Assembly: GCA_003242605.1 (NCBI GenBank)
Contig: QGUZ01000259.1
Coordinates: forward strand, 1-7,159
Reading direction: 5' to 3'
From: Actinomycetota bacterium
GTDB taxonomy: Bacteria; Actinomycetota; Actinomycetes; Streptosporangiales; Streptosporangiaceae
DNA length: 7,159 bases
The notes below the pieces were generated by a model. That model worked only from the letters and a program-made list of their open reading frames with translations, ran no database searches and was not told where the DNA came from. Shown one piece after another: positions 1 to 5,244 of this stretch; position 1 is the stretch's first letter, and every line of letters begins with the position of its first letter. A program made the position numbers and the translations under genes.

Positions 1-1159
1 CTCCCGGTTGGGGCCCCCCGGGGGGGGGGGCGGGCCGGGTGGGGGCCCCGGGGGTGTCCTTGGGGGGCACGCCCCGCTCCAGCCGCCGCGCGCCCGCCTC
101 GCGGCCGGGGGGCAGCGCCGGGGCGAAGTCGACCCCGGCCCACAGCCCGCGGCCGCGCACCGCGGTCACCCCGCGGCCGACGAGCTCGCCGAGCCGCCGG
201 TGCAGCACCGCGCCGAGCTCGCGGGCCCGCGCCTGGTACTCGCCGGTGCGCAGCAGCCCGATCACCGCGATCCCGACCGCGCAGGCGAGCGGGTTGCCGC
301 CGAAGGTGGAGCCGTGCTGGCCGGGCCGGATCACGCCGAGCACGTCCGCGTTCGCGGCGACCGCGGACACCGGCACCACGCCGCCGCCGAGCGCCTTGCC
401 GAGCACGTACACGTCCGGGACCACGCCCTCGTGGTCGCAGGCGAACGTCTCCCCGGTACGGCCCAGCCCGGACTGGATCTCGTCGGCGATGAACAGCACG
501 TTGTGCTCGGAGCAGAGCTGCCGCACCTGCCGCAGGTAGCCGTCCGGCGGCACGATCACGCCCGCCTCGCCCTGGATCGGCTCGATGAGCACGGCCACCG
601 TGTTCTCGTCGATCGCCTCGCGGATCGCGTCGGCGTGGCCGTACTTGACCACGGTGAACCCGGGCGCGAACGGCCCGAACCCGCCGCGGGCGTCCGGGTC
701 GGTGGAGAACCCGACGATCGTGGTGGTGCGGCCGTGGAAGTTCCCCTCGGCCACGATGATCTTGGCCTGGCCGTCGGGCACGCCCTTGACCTCGTACCCC
801 CACTTGCGGGCGACCTTGATCGCGGTCTCCACGGCCTCGGCGCCGGTGTTCATCGGCAGCACCATGTCCTTGCCGGTGAGCTCGGCGAGCGCCGCGCAGA
901 ACTCGGCGAACCGGTCGTGGTAGAACGCCCGGCTGGTGAGGGTGAGCCGGTCGAGCTGCTCCCGGGCGGCGGCGAGGATCGTCTCGTTGCCGTGCCCGAA
1001 GTTGAGCGAGGAGTATCCGGCCAGGCAGTCGAGGTACCGCCGCCCCTCGACGTCGGTCACCCAGGCGCCGTGCGCCTCCCGGATCACCACGGGCAGCGGG
1101 TGGTAGTTGTGCGCGCTGTGCCGTTCGGCGCGCTCGATGTGCTCGCTCGTCACGCTCAT
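1..1159 (-). CDS. rocD: Ornithine--oxo-acid aminotransferase, 3' end missing
   Basis: PLP-dependent class III aminotransferase that moves the delta-amino group of ornithine to 2-oxoglutarate, giving glutamate-5-semialdehyde and glutamate in the cytosol. My translation gives 386 residues before the window edge; the family is about 400, so only some 15-25 residues are missing. Seen: N-terminal HSAHNYHPLPVV (15-26), the cofactor loop MNTGAEAVE (103-111), EGNFHGRT (138-145), IEPIQGEAG (192-200), the Asp-Glu of DEIQSGLGRTG (226-236), and the Schiff-base lysine K255 in LGKALGGG (253-260). QHGSTFGGNP (281-290) supports OAT over other class III enzymes. The ATG overlaps the stop of the upstream gene by 4 bp, implying translational coupling and one transcript. 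The last ~20 codons, nearest base 1, are degraded to Pro/Gly codons although the frame still matches the family (see findings). Identity is firm; the C-terminus is unreliable. Confidence 0.93.
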   Translation of the reverse strand, partial: MSVTSEHIERAERHSAHNYHPLPVVIREAHGAWVTDVEGRRYLDCLAGYSSLNFGHGNETILAAAREQLDRLTLTSRAFYHDRFAEFCAALAELTGKDMVLPMNTGAEAVETAIKVARKWGYEVKGVPDGQAKIIVAEGNFHGRTTTIVGFSTDPDARGGFGPFAPGFTVVKYGHADAIREAIDENTVAVLIEPIQGEAGVIVPPDGYLRQVRQLCSEHNVLFIADEIQSGLGRTGETFACDHEGVVPDVYVLGKALGGGVVPVSAVAANADVLGVIRPGQHGSTFGGNPLACAVGIAVIGLLRTGEYQARARELGAVLHRRLGELVGRGVTAVRGRGLWAGVDFAPALPPGREAGARRLERGVPPKDTPGAPTRPAPPPGGPQPG

Positions 1160-1956
1160 GACCGGATCTCCAGGGTGCAGCACTTGGGCCCGCCGCCGGC
1201 CTTGCGCAGCTCGCTCAGGTCGACGGGGATGACGTCGTACCCGCGGCGCTTGAGCTCAAGCGCGAGCCCGCTCGCCTCGGCGTTCAGCACCACGTGGCGG
1301 CCGTCGCAGACCGCGTTGAGGCCGAGCACGGCCGCGTCCTCGGCGGACGCGATCACCGCGTCGGGGAACATGCGCTCGAGCACGGCCCGGCTGCCGGGGG
1401 AGAACGCCTCCGGGTAGTAGGCGACGTTGTCGCCGCCGAGGGCGAACATCGCCGTGTCGAGGTGGTAGTAGCGCGGGTCCACCAGCCGCAGCGTCACCAC
1501 CGGGCGGCCGAAGAACTCCTGCGCCTCCCGGTGCGCCTCGGGCCGGGTGCGGAAGCCGGTCCCGGCGAGGATCACGTGGTCGAGCACGAGGAAATCGCCC
1601 TCGCCCTCGTTGACGTGCTCCGGCTCCTTGATCTCGGTGAAGCCCCGGCGGCGGAACCAGTCCAGGTAGGCCGGGCCCTCCGGTACCCGCTCGGCGTTGG
1701 CGAACTTCGCGCCGTACACCTTGCCGTCCACCACCAGCCCGCCGTTGGCGGCGAACACCATGTCCGGCAGCCCCTCGATCGGCTCGACGACGTCGACCCG
1801 GTGGCCGAGCTCCTCGTACACGGCCTTGAGCCGCTCCCACTGCCGGAGTGCCCTGTCCCGGTCCGCACCGGCCGCCGGATCCATCCACGGATTGATCGCG
1901 TACGTCACCGCAAAGTGATCGGGCCGACACATGGCGTAATGCCGAACATGCGCCAT
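1156..1956 (-). CDS. Guanidino-modifying hydrolase: probable arginine dihydrolase, usually annotated dimethylargininase
   Basis: Member of the pentein (amidinotransferase/DDAH/arginine deiminase) superfamily, 266 residues from ATG 1956. Seen, numbering from that ATG: NPWM with N22, PDMVFAANGG with N71, GEGD with E119 and D121, YYHLDT with H165, and the C-terminal GGGPKCCT with C259. C259 aligns with the nucleophile of arginine deiminases (GPRCM). The family's Cys/His/acid machinery is therefore intact. DDAH would release citrulline and dimethylamine; arginine dihydrolase (cyanobacterial ArgZ/AgrE N-domain) releases ornithine, CO2 and two ammonia. N22 and N71 match residues I recall as important in ArgZ, and the next gene consumes ornithine, so dihydrolase is favoured. 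Start choice: a GTG at 1968 adds four residues but has no good ribosome site, whereas GGAG lies 6 nt before ATG 1956. The gene is coupled to rocD by an ATGA overlap. Superfamily is certain, exact reaction inferred. Confidence 0.88.
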   Translation of the reverse strand: MAHVRHYAMCRPDHFAVTYAINPWMDPAAGADRDRALRQWERLKAVYEELGHRVDVVEPIEGLPDMVFAANGGLVVDGKVYGAKFANAERVPEGPAYLDWFRRRGFTEIKEPEHVNEGEGDFLVLDHVILAGTGFRTRPEAHREAQEFFGRPVVTLRLVDPRYYHLDTAMFALGGDNVAYYPEAFSPGSRAVLERMFPDAVIASAEDAAVLGLNAVCDGRHVVLNAEASGLALELKRRGYDVIPVDLSELRKAGGGPKCCTLEIRS

Positions 1957-2000
1957 ATACCGCTCCACAAGGTCAAAACGGCTGGTCAGGGGATATGTTC

Positions 2001-2030
2001 AGGATAGAAATCGGTTTTCGTGCGGCCCAA
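2001..2030 (-). promoter_or_regulatory. Probable sigma70-type promoter of the dihydrolase-rocD operon
   Basis: On the minus strand, TTGGGC (bases 2030-2025) and TATCCT (2006-2001) are separated by 18 bp. This gives a TTG-type -35 and a TANNNT-type -10 as in actinomycete housekeeping promoters. The predicted start near 1994 leaves a leader of about 38 nt before ATG 1956, with GGAG in it. The surrounding 1970-2100 is clearly richer in A/T than the rest of the window. Position and spacing are good; no expression evidence is visible. Confidence 0.45.
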
Positions 2031-2050
2031 GCGAAAAAATTGCGCGTTCC

Positions 2051-2095
2051 CGTCGATTCGTTGCGTATTTCGGCCTGAGGACGTCGATTTGTTGC
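2051..2095. repeat. Two phased 14-bp direct repeats upstream of the arginine operon (candidate Lrp operator)
   Basis: CGTCGATTCGTTGC at 2051-2064 and CGTCGATTTGTTGC at 2082-2095 match at 13 of 14 bases and start 31 bp apart, about three DNA turns. A looser relative, TCGGTTTTCGTGC, lies at 2011-2023 within the predicted promoter spacer. The two good copies centre about 63 and 94 bp upstream of the predicted transcription start, where an activator would sit. Lrp/AsnC proteins often bind several phased AT-rich sites, and an Lrp-family gene is immediately upstream. The repeats are seen directly; the binding role is inferred. Confidence 0.4.
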
Positions 2096-2126
2096 ACGGA
2101 AACGCGCCGTTGAGGTCCCGGAAACA

Positions 2127-2150
2127 CCGCCGACGCGGCGCGGCCGGCGG
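2127..2150 (-). terminator. Terminator-like hairpin after the Lrp gene
   Basis: CCGCCG (2127-2132) pairs with CGGCGG (2145-2150), with a further CGC/GCG pairing inside. It abuts the TAG stop of the Lrp-family gene. It lacks a proper T run, as is common for actinomycete terminators, and would separate the regulator transcript from the operon downstream. Confidence 0.35.
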
Positions 2151-2600
2151 CTACGGGGTGGGCAGCGGCGTGTCGACCAGCCGGGAGAGCACGATCGAGC
2201 TCTTGGTGCGCACCACGAACTCCTCGGCCGCGATCCGCTCGATCACCTGCTCCACGTGGCGCATGTCGGTCGCCCGGATGTGCAGCAGCGCGTCCGCCTC
2301 CCCGGTGATCGTGCACGCCGACACCACCTCGGGATGGTGCGCCACCGCCGTCGCGATGTCCGCGGGCGAGGTCTTCCCCCGGCAGAACAGCTCCACGTAC
2401 GCCTCGGTCGTCCAGCCGAGCGCGGCCGGGTCGACCCGCACCGTGAACCCCTTGATCGCCCCCTTCTCCTGCAGCCGGTCCACCCGCCGCTTCACCGCGG
2501 GCGCGGACAACCCCACCCGCTGCCCGATCTCGGCGTACGTCGCCCGCGCATCCTCGACGAGCTCCCGAATGATGGCACGATCAAGCTGATCCAGCTCCAC
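2151..2600 (-). CDS. Lrp/AsnC-family transcriptional regulator
   Basis: DNA-binding regulator of 149 residues, the normal family length. Residues 3-62 form the AsnC-type winged helix: LDQLDRAIIREL, then the helix-turn-helix YAEIGQRVGLSAPAVKRRVDRL (22-43), then the wing EKGAIKGFTVRVDP. Residues 65-142 form the RAM ligand/oligomerisation domain; GEADALL (100-106) carries the Gly-x-x-Asp typical of the effector loop. Such proteins assemble as dimers to octamers and respond to an amino acid. The GTG at 2600 is chosen because homologues begin at the equivalent of VELDQLD; an in-frame ATG at 2636 would add twelve unconserved residues. It reads in the same direction as the arginine operon, 194 bp upstream, so it most likely senses arginine or ornithine and controls that operon. 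Family firm; effector and targets inferred. Confidence 0.9.
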   Translation of the reverse strand: MELDQLDRAIIRELVEDARATYAEIGQRVGLSAPAVKRRVDRLQEKGAIKGFTVRVDPAALGWTTEAYVELFCRGKTSPADIATAVAHHPEVVSACTITGEADALLHIRATDMRHVEQVIERIAAEEFVVRTKSSIVLSRLVDTPLPTP

Positions 2601-2710
2601 GCAGACCTGTATACCGCGCCCCGCCCGCCCGCACATGGTCGCGCCTGGTGATTCGGCCGGTGCCGGTGAACGGCCGCCATACCGGCGGAACACGCCGTGA
2701 TCCGGCGGCG

Positions 2711-2829
2711 GATCGTGCACGGACTCGCCGGCCAAGCGCGCGCGAGTCAGCGGCCGACTGTGCACACCTGCCTCGGCCGACCGTGCAGCCACGTGCGATG
2801 AGCCGCGGTGACGGCCGCGTCGACCGTGC
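2711..2829. repeat. Cluster of four GA(Y)(Y)GTGC octamers upstream of the Lrp gene
   Basis: GATCGTGC (2711-2718), GACTGTGC (2756-2763), GACCGTGC (2779-2786) and GACCGTGC (2822-2829) begin 45, 23 and 43 bp apart. Two of them sit inside a longer 14-bp repeat (CGGCCGACTGTGCA 2751-2764; CGGCCGACCGTGCA 2774-2787; 13/14 identical). Two overlap perfect 8-bp palindromes with a GTGCAC core (2714-2721, 2759-2766). They lie 110-230 bp upstream of the Lrp start. Function unknown. Confidence 0.3.
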
Positions 2830-3017
2830 GCGGCGAGGGCCCCCGCGGACTGCGCCACCTGGCGGCACGGCTGGGACCGCGAATCCGCCCGGTTACGTCC
2901 GCTCCACGGGGGACGAGGCGCTCCCGTCTGGCGGGAGGCTCCGCGCCCCTGCCGATGGCGGTCCTCTGGATGCCGGGCTCCTCCTGAGATCCGGCGCACC
3001 CCATTACGGGTGACAGC

Positions 3018-3051
3018 GGCCTCGCGACCGGCCGTCTCGTGCGACGAGGCC
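3018..3051. terminator. Hairpin downstream of the first TetR gene
   Basis: GGCCTCG (3018-3024) and CGAGGCC (3045-3051) form a perfect 7-bp stem that can be extended by two pairs past a bulged A. It is 125 bp past the TetR stop and is followed by no T run. A possible terminator; other roles are open. Confidence 0.25.
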
Positions 3052-3175
3052 TTCCGGGCCGGGCCGACGCGGCGGGACGAGTGCCCGGCCCCGGAGCGGT
3101 GAGCCGTACCTGTCGTCCGGCACGACCTCGCTCAGCGGCCGCCGCCGACCCCGTGGCCGGGCACGCGGGCGGTGG

Positions 3176-3904
3176 TCATTCGCCGCCCGGGCGGGCGCCG
3201 GGCTCGGCGCGGCCCTCGGCCGGGCGGGTGGCGCGCGCGGTCTGAATCATGGCGCGGTACAGGGCCGCCGGACTGGGGGCGGGCGGCAGCGGGGGCGGCT
3301 CGGTGCCGGGGGCGGCGAAGGCGCGGAGCATGTGGCCGACGAGGCGGTTCCAGGCGTCGGGCGCGGTCTCGTGGGTGGCCGCGATGACCCCGGCGTTCGC
3401 CATGAGCAGGATCGCCATGTCCTGGTCGGTGACGTCCTCGCGCAGGTGGCCGGTGGCCTTGGCCCGGCGGATGAGCTCGAGCAGCCCGTGGTACGCCTCG
3501 GCGCGGCGGGCCTCGAGCGCCGTGGCCGCCGGGAACGTCATCGCCAGCACCTCGGCGAAGCCGCGGTCGGCGGCCTGCATGGCGCAGACGTTGCGGACGA
3601 AGCCGGTGAACCCGTGCCACGGGTCCGGGTCGGCGAGGGCCTCGGTGACGGCGCCGACATAGGCGTCCATCCGGTCGGCGAACACCGCGTCGATCAGGTC
3701 CTCGCGGCTGGGGAAGCGGCGCGCCAGGGTGGCCTTGCCGACACCGGCCTCGCGGGCCACGCAGGCCATGGAGACGTCGAGCCCGTCGCTCGCGAACAGG
3801 CGGCGGGCCGCGGCGAGGATGCGCTCGCGGTTGCGCTCGGCGTCCGCGCGCAGTCCCGCCGGCCTGGTGCCGGGGGACGCGTAGGACCGGGTGGATGGAG
3901 CCAT
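3176..3904 (-). CDS. TetR/AcrR-family repressor, divergent from the MDR oxidoreductase
   Basis: 242 residues, slightly long for the family because of a Pro-rich tail (about 200-215) and a disordered, Arg/Gly-rich end. Residues 22-70 are the TetR N-domain: AERNRERILAAARRLFASDG, then the helix-turn-helix VSMACVAREAGVGKATLARRF (44-64) followed by PSREDLIDAVF. The rest is an all-helical ligand/dimer domain without a recognisable ligand signature. It is transcribed away from the oxidoreductase at 4007, with a palindrome between the two starts, so autorepression plus repression of that enzyme is the natural model. On the minus strand TAGAGT (3916-3911) stands exactly 6 nt before the ATG with no ribosome site, the layout of an actinomycete leaderless mRNA. 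Family firm; ligand unknown. Confidence 0.92.
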   Translation of the reverse strand: MAPSTRSYASPGTRPAGLRADAERNRERILAAARRLFASDGLDVSMACVAREAGVGKATLARRFPSREDLIDAVFADRMDAYVGAVTEALADPDPWHGFTGFVRNVCAMQAADRGFAEVLAMTFPAATALEARRAEAYHGLLELIRRAKATGHLREDVTDQDMAILLMANAGVIAATHETAPDAWNRLVGHMLRAFAAPGTEPPPLPPAPSPAALYRAMIQTARATRPAEGRAEPGARPGGE

Positions 3905-3910
3905 GCCCCT

Positions 3911-3950
3911 ACTCTACAAGTGGAACGTCCGGTCCACTTGCGTTTATGCT
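3911..3950. promoter_or_regulatory. Overlapping divergent promoters of the TetR/oxidoreductase pair
   Basis: Minus strand: -10 TAGAGT at 3916-3911, putting the start at the TetR ATG itself. Plus strand: -35 TGGAAC (3921-3926), 18-bp spacer, -10 TATGCT (3945-3950), start near 3957, leader about 50 nt. Both core promoters share the palindrome at 3917-3940, so one bound repressor dimer could block both. The -10 boxes are good; both -35 boxes are weak. Confidence 0.45.
3917..3940. promoter_or_regulatory. TetR operator: 24-bp imperfect palindrome
   Basis: The arms CAAGTGGA (3917-3924) and TCCACTTG (3933-3940) are perfect inverted repeats. Over the full 24 bp, 20 positions are self-complementary. 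A third half-site, CGTTCCACTT (3974-3983), is the exact reverse complement of bases 3918-3927 and lies in the oxidoreductase leader. The palindrome sits between the -35 and -10 of the plus-strand promoter, a classical repressor position. Confidence 0.7.
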
Positions 3951-3967
3951 GAAGGAGAGCTAACCGG

Positions 3968-3998
3968 GAAGCCCGTTCCACTTACCGGCTTCGAAAGG
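3968..3998 (+). promoter_or_regulatory. Leader hairpin and ribosome site of the oxidoreductase
   Basis: GAAGCC (3968-3973) pairs with GGCTTC (3987-3992) around a 13-nt loop that contains the third TetR half-site. It is followed at once by the ribosome site AAAGG (3994-3998), 8 nt before ATG 4007. The site favours this ATG over an in-frame GTG at 3998, which would overlap it. Whether the hairpin affects translation is unknown. Confidence 0.4.
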
Positions 3999-4006
3999 TG
4001 CAACTC

Positions 4007-4936
4007 ATGCGTGCCGTAGCACTTGACACCGTCCCCGCCACCCCGGCCGTCACCGAGATCGACGTGCCCCGGCCCGCCGTTGGGGAGGTGCTGGTGGAGG
4101 TGGCGGCGGCGTCGGTGAACGCGTTCGACGTTGCGGTCGCCGCCGGGGAGCTGCGCGACCTGATGGAGCACCGCTTCCCCCTCGTGCTGGGCAAGGACTT
4201 CGCCGGGACCGTCGTCGAGGTGGGCGAGGGGGTGGACGGGGTCGCGGCGGGCGATCGGGTGTTCGGCGTCCTGATGGCACCGTTCCTGCAGGCCGGAACC
4301 CTGGCCCGGTACGCCGCCGTGCCGACCAGCTACGGCTTCGCCCGCATCCCGGAGGGCGTGTCGTTCCGGGATGCCGGGGCGCTCGGGCTCGCCGCCACCG
4401 CCGCCCTCGACGGCATCGAGGCGGCCGGGCTGAGCGAGAAGGACACCGTGCTGATCTCCGGCGCGACCGGGGGCGTGGGCGCGTTCGCGGTCCAGCTCGC
4501 CGCCGCGCGCGGCGCCCGGGTGATCGCCACCGCGCGTCCCGGCGCGGCGGAGGAGTTCGTCACCGGCCTCGCCGACGCGGTGCAGGTCGTCGACCACACC
4601 GACGACCTGGAGGCCGGAGTACGCAAGATCGCCCCCGATGGCGTGGACGTGATCCTGCACCTGGCGGGCGACGTGACCCGGCTCGCCGGCCTGCTCGCCG
4701 AGCACGGGCGCATCGTCTCCACCGTCGGCGTCCCCGCCGACGCCGTGCCGGGCGTCACCGTCCGCTCGGTGATGGCCGACCCCGGCAACAAGACCCTCGC
4801 CGCGCTGGCCGAACTGGTCGCCGCCGGAAGGCTGCGGGTCCCGATCGGCGCCGTCTACCCGCTGGAGCAGGCCCCCGAGGCGTTCGCCGCCTTCACCCGG
4901 GGCGCCCTCGGCAAGATCGCGATCTCCTGCTCCTAA
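4007..4936 (+). CDS. Zinc-free MDR-family NADP-dependent oxidoreductase (quinone oxidoreductase-like)
   Basis: 309-residue cytosolic medium-chain dehydrogenase/reductase. The N-terminal GroES-like domain (about 1-115) shows VLVEVAAASVNAFDVAV (28-44), LGKDFAGTVVEVGEGV (61-76) and GDRVFG (82-87). The Rossmann domain has the nucleotide-binding GATGGVG (152-158) and ATARP after strand 2. The Cys/His ligands of zinc alcohol dehydrogenases are absent, as in quinone oxidoreductases, enoyl reductases and related members that reduce alkenes, quinones or electrophilic carbonyls with NAD(P)H. The substrate cannot be read from sequence. The C-terminal YPLEQAPEAFAAFTRGALGKIAI (284-306) is the usual MDR ending, so the protein is complete. 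The divergent TetR gene and operator imply induction by a small molecule, plausibly the substrate or a toxic precursor. Start ATG 4007 is set by AAAGG at 8 nt. Confidence 0.92.
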   Translation: MRAVALDTVPATPAVTEIDVPRPAVGEVLVEVAAASVNAFDVAVAAGELRDLMEHRFPLVLGKDFAGTVVEVGEGVDGVAAGDRVFGVLMAPFLQAGTLARYAAVPTSYGFARIPEGVSFRDAGALGLAATAALDGIEAAGLSEKDTVLISGATGGVGAFAVQLAAARGARVIATARPGAAEEFVTGLADAVQVVDHTDDLEAGVRKIAPDGVDVILHLAGDVTRLAGLLAEHGRIVSTVGVPADAVPGVTVRSVMADPGNKTLAALAELVAAGRLRVPIGAVYPLEQAPEAFAAFTRGALGKIAISCS

Positions 4937-4959
4937 GCCCTCGCCGTGCCCGTGCGGCC

Positions 4960-4983
4960 GCCGGACCCCCGGGGTGGTCCGGC
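4960..4983 (+). terminator. Hairpin terminator after the oxidoreductase
   Basis: GCCGGACC (4960-4967) and GGTCCGGC (4976-4983) form a perfect 8-bp GC-rich stem with an 8-nt loop, 23 nt past the TAA stop. There is no T run. Its position makes termination likely. Confidence 0.55.
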
Positions 4984-5041
4984 CGCCCTCGCGCGCCCCG
5001 CCCGGCGAACCGGGGCCCGGCCGCCGATCCCCAGCCACGGC

Positions 5042-5087
5042 GCGATTCGGCCGCCCGCAGGCGTGATCCTTATCAGCGATTCGGCCG
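5042..5087. repeat. 12-bp perfect direct repeat
   Basis: GCGATTCGGCCG occurs at 5042-5053 and again at 5076-5087, 34 bp apart, flanking the only A/T-leaning patch nearby (GTGATCCTTATCAG). Could be a protein-binding pair or chance in a GC-rich background. Confidence 0.3.
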
Positions 5088-5117
5088 TCCTCGCTTGGGG
5101 ACGCCACGCTCCCTGCA

Positions 5118-5144
5118 CCGGCGGCTCCTTGCCGGAGCCGTCGG
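5118..5144. other. Strong 11-bp hairpin
   Basis: CCGGCGGCTCC (5118-5128) pairs with GGAGCCGTCGG (5134-5144) over 11 consecutive pairs, one of them G-U when read as plus-strand RNA, around the loop TTGCC. The GTCGG at 5140-5144 could instead pair with CCGAC at 5161-5165, so two exclusive folds are possible. No gene follows closely on the plus strand. Confidence 0.45.
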
Positions 5145-5185
5145 CACGGCGTTCCCGGCACCGACAACCCTGCCGATCACAGTAC

Positions 5186-5244
5186 GGCCTCCGCAGCGTC
5201 CCGGGCCGCGGGCCGTGGCCCGGCCTGCGGAGCGCCGTGCTTTT
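5186..5244 (+). terminator. Long hairpin followed by a T run (intrinsic-terminator-like)
   Basis: Outer arms CTCCGCAG (5189-5196) / CTGCGGAG (5225-5232) and inner arms CCGGGCC (5201-5207) / GGCCCGG (5217-5223) are both perfect, with a small asymmetric internal loop. GGC/GCC can extend the base to 5186-5236. TTTT follows at 5241-5244 with more T just beyond, rare here. It reads as a plus-strand terminator 250 nt past the oxidoreductase, either a backup for that gene or the end of an unannotated transcript. Confidence 0.45.

Larger units (their letters stand above)
2601..3175. other. Intergenic stretch, no convincing gene
   Basis: These 575 bp must hold the promoter of the Lrp gene and the transcript end of the TetR gene beyond it. 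Open frames on both strands are Arg/Pro/Gly-rich with no recognisable domain and no ribosome site, so I call none. Visible structure: a 6-bp hairpin GATCCG/CGGATC at 2699-2714, a cluster of GTGC-containing octamers at 2711-2829, and a hairpin at 3018-3051. On the minus strand TATACA ends 7 nt before GTG 2600, a possible -10 of a leaderless transcript, but I see no good -35. Confidence 0.5.

Noticed and set aside
8..1417. Long plus-strand open frame of 469 codons over the rocD and arginine-enzyme genes
   Set aside because: It is Arg/Gly/His/Pro-rich, has no domain, and lies antisense to two genes with full family motifs; it is open only because of the G+C content.
1156..1956. Arginine deiminase (ArcA) for the guanidino enzyme
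   Set aside because: The protein is about 266 residues against roughly 400 for ArcA and lacks the ArcA helical insertion; no arcB or arcC-type neighbour is present.
2648..3013. 121-codon plus-strand frame in the intergenic region
   Set aside because: No ribosome site, no recognisable domain, Arg/Pro-rich, and overlapped by equally plausible frames on the other strand.
4007..4936. Zinc-dependent alcohol dehydrogenase for the MDR protein
   Set aside because: The catalytic and structural zinc ligands (Cys and GHE-type motifs) are absent; the protein fits the zinc-free quinone-oxidoreductase branch.
3944..5167. 407-codon minus-strand frame opposite the oxidoreductase
   Set aside because: Composition is typical of antisense reading (Gly, Asp, His, Arg repeats), and the opposite strand has clear MDR motifs and a ribosome site.
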